From Brachyspira pilosicoli (GTDB lineage Bacteria; Spirochaetota; Brachyspiria; Brachyspirales; Brachyspiraceae): 7,373 nucleotides of DNA. The notes beneath the pieces were generated by a model. It had not been told where the DNA came from. It made no database searches and was given only the letters and a program-made list of their open reading frames with translations. The position numbers were made by a program, and so were the translations under genes. The stretch covers positions 1-7,373 of the forward strand of contig NZ_SRZM01000083.1 of assembly GCF_019402445.1 (NCBI RefSeq). The letters run 5' to 3'. Shown piece by piece: positions 6,079 to 7,373 of this stretch (its first letter is position 1; every line of letters starts with the position of its first letter).

Positions 6079-6107
6079 CAACAACCTGCTGCACAGTAAG
6101 AAACATA
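6057..6107 (-). promoter_or_regulatory. SECIS-like stem-loop directly after the yedE UGA stop
   Basis: In minus-strand RNA the 11 bases right after UGA (6107-6097) pair fully with 6067-6057, with one G-U. Inside, GCAGCA (6092-6087) pairs with UGUUGU (6083-6078), with two G-U pairs, around a GGU apical loop (6086-6084). The apical loop starts at the 22nd base after UGA and its first bases are G, properties known for bacterial SECIS elements. The structure is visible; its role as a SECIS is inferred. Confidence 0.4.
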
Positions 6108-7187
6108 TCATTGATTTTCTTTCATAGTAAATCCTATAATAACACAGAATACTAAACCTAAAATAACAGCAAACATACCATATACTGTAGGACCAGCGGT
6201 AGAACTTGCCAAATTAAAATTATGAGCAAATCCAGCACCAACAAGCATTCCTATAACAAATACAAAACTATCCATATTTCCTTCAGCAGATTGTATAAAC
6301 TGTCTTCCAGGACAACCAGCACCCAAAGTAAATGCTAAACCAGTAAGAATCATTGATACAGTGTTCCATAATATATTAGTATGAGCTATAGGCTGATTTT
6401 CCATAGAAACATTAAATCTATTTGTTATAATATTTACTATTAAAGCAGCAATAATAAAAGCTACAACACCTTTAGTCATATGGAAATCTTTCATAAATAT
6501 TCCATCTCTTACACCGCCTACAGTACAAAATCTAGATTTTTGAGCTATGAAACCTATTATAATAGAAACTACTAAAGCTATAATTAAAGGAGCTTTCATG
6601 CTTCCTGGACCTGATTCAGAGAAAAATATTGCTCCGCCTTCAGAGAATTTTGTTTGTTTCAATAATAGTATTAATAGTATTATTGATATTACTAGAGGTA
6701 TGAAGCCTACTAATTTATTATTATATGCTTTTGGCTGACCCAAAGAGAAATTTTGTTTCCAGAAGAAAACACCAATTCCTCCGCCTATAATAATACCTAT
6801 TAAGCCAAATATAGCATTAATATCTCCTCCAGCTATTCTTAATAATGTTCTCCAAGGACAACCCAAGAAAACTAAAGCACCAATCATAGCGAAGAAACCT
6901 AAAATAAATCTTATAATAGGAGAACTTCCGCCTTTAGGAGAATATTCTTTAGAGATTAAAGCAGATACTGTAGCACCAATAACAAGCCCTATAAGTTCAG
7001 GTCTTATATACTGCACAGCAGCAGCCCTATGTAATCCCAAAGCCCCAGCTAAATCCCTAGTGAAACATGCAACGCATATTCCCATGTTGGCAGGGTTTCC
7101 CATTACAGAAAGCCAAGCCGCTAAAGCTCCAATAATGGCACCAGATACTATAATGCCAATGGAGCTTGTGAAAATGTTTTTTTTCAT
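6108..7187 (-). CDS. yedE: YedE/FdhT-type membrane protein, probable selenium (or sulfur) transporter
   Basis: A 359-residue inner-membrane protein of the YeeE/YedE family, in the subgroup linked to selenium metabolism. It consists of two similar halves with many hydrophobic helices. Conserved cysteine motifs are GICVACFTRDLAGALGLHRA (36-55), GCPWR (109-113), QKSRFCTVGGVRDG (216-229) and GAGCPGRQ (289-296). Related YeeE proteins pass thiosulfate through a line of membrane cysteines; selenium substrates are proposed for this subgroup, not proven. I place the start at ATG 7187, six bases after AAAGGAG; a TTG two codons upstream directly abuts that site and cannot be used well. The stop is UGA, followed by a SECIS-like hairpin and a 33-codon open extension in the same frame. 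The TusA-like gene lies 242 bases downstream. Confidence 0.93.
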   Translation of the reverse strand: MKKNIFTSSIGIIVSGAIIGALAAWLSVMGNPANMGICVACFTRDLAGALGLHRAAAVQYIRPELIGLVIGATVSALISKEYSPKGGSSPIIRFILGFFAMIGALVFLGCPWRTLLRIAGGDINAIFGLIGIIIGGGIGVFFWKQNFSLGQPKAYNNKLVGFIPLVISIILLILLLKQTKFSEGGAIFFSESGPGSMKAPLIIALVVSIIIGFIAQKSRFCTVGGVRDGIFMKDFHMTKGVVAFIIAALIVNIITNRFNVSMENQPIAHTNILWNTVSMILTGLAFTLGAGCPGRQFIQSAEGNMDSFVFVIGMLVGAGFAHNFNLASSTAGPTVYGMFAVILGLVFCVIIGFTMKENQ

Positions 7188-7239
7188 TTTCAACTCCTTT
7201 AATAAATTTTTTATAAAAAACAGTATTTTTTATGCATTG

Positions 7240-7268
7240 ATTATAAGAAATTTTTATATGTTTTTCAA
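7240..7268 (-). promoter_or_regulatory. Sigma70 promoter for yedE
   Basis: On the minus strand TTGAAA (7268-7263) and TATAAT (7245-7240) are exactly 17 bases apart. Transcription would begin near 7233, giving a leader of about 46 bases before the yedE ATG. The rest of the right edge, to 7373, is AT-rich with no gene that I can support. Confidence 0.75.
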
Positions 7269-7373
7269 TAGTTATGTTTATTAAAAAATATGTATCAAAT
7301 GTAGAAAAATATACAAAAATACAATAGTGTATATTAACTATTATAAGTGAATAGTGCCAAACATTATATTGAC

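Noticed and set aside
5866..6107. CRISPR array or tRNA gene in the repeat-rich spacer
   Set aside because: The repeats are single inverted pairs, not regularly spaced direct repeats, and no cloverleaf with a T-loop sequence is visible.
7188..7193. TTG start for yedE two codons upstream of ATG
   Set aside because: The AAAGGAG ribosome site directly abuts the TTG, leaving no spacer; ATG 7187 is six bases away.
6547..7284. Two open frames on the + strand (6547-6738 and 7060-7284)
   Set aside because: Antisense to yedE and its promoter region; no family resemblance.
7269..7373. Gene or promoter at the right edge
   Set aside because: A TTGAC at the very end could begin a -35 box, but nothing beyond it can be seen; no coding frame is supported.

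Overview
The window is AT-rich and tightly packed, with A/T-ending codons, good Shine-Dalgarno sites and clear sigma70-type promoters. The gene set is an acetate kinase, a GntP permease, an HPr-like protein, an exported ankyrin-repeat protein, ProA and a selenium-type YedE with a TusA-like partner. This fits an anaerobic, low-GC, host-associated bacterium. A Brachyspira-like spirochaete is my best guess, inferred from gene content and composition; a Fusobacterium- or Clostridium-like host cannot be excluded.

Layout, left to right. (1) The 3' three-quarters of ackA (+) enters from the left edge and ends at a 20-bp hairpin terminator. (2) A minus-strand group faces it: HPr-like gene, then gntP-family permease, then dut, with gaps of 48 and 17 bases, so probably one operon. 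Dut ends at the same terminator. (3) A divergent promoter region (3173-3300) separates the HPr-like gene from a plus-strand pair: a secreted ankyrin-repeat protein and a small YkvA/DUF1232-like membrane protein. (4) proA (-) converges on that pair over a second hairpin terminator and has a textbook promoter, TTGACA-17-TATAAT. (5) Upstream of proA is a selenium/sulfur module on the minus strand: yedE first, then a 242-base spacer full of inverted repeats, then a TusA-like gene.

How the genes relate. AckA makes ATP and acetate from acetyl phosphate. The permease imports a sugar acid or similar organic acid, and the HPr-like protein belongs to PTS sugar uptake or its regulation. ProA is a step of proline synthesis and Dut keeps uracil out of DNA. 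YedE plus a TusA-fold protein is the pairing expected for uptake and intracellular handling of selenium or reactive sulfur.

The most interesting part is the yedE-tusA spacer. The UGA stop of yedE is followed at once by an RNA stem-loop that resembles a bacterial SECIS (selenocysteine insertion) element. The same frame stays open for 33 more codons and contains a Cys-rich stretch, YCAAGCC. Further down are three more inverted repeats, including a striking 21-bp pair. UGA readthrough to selenocysteine is a hypothesis, not an established annotation; a conserved regulatory RNA is the main alternative.
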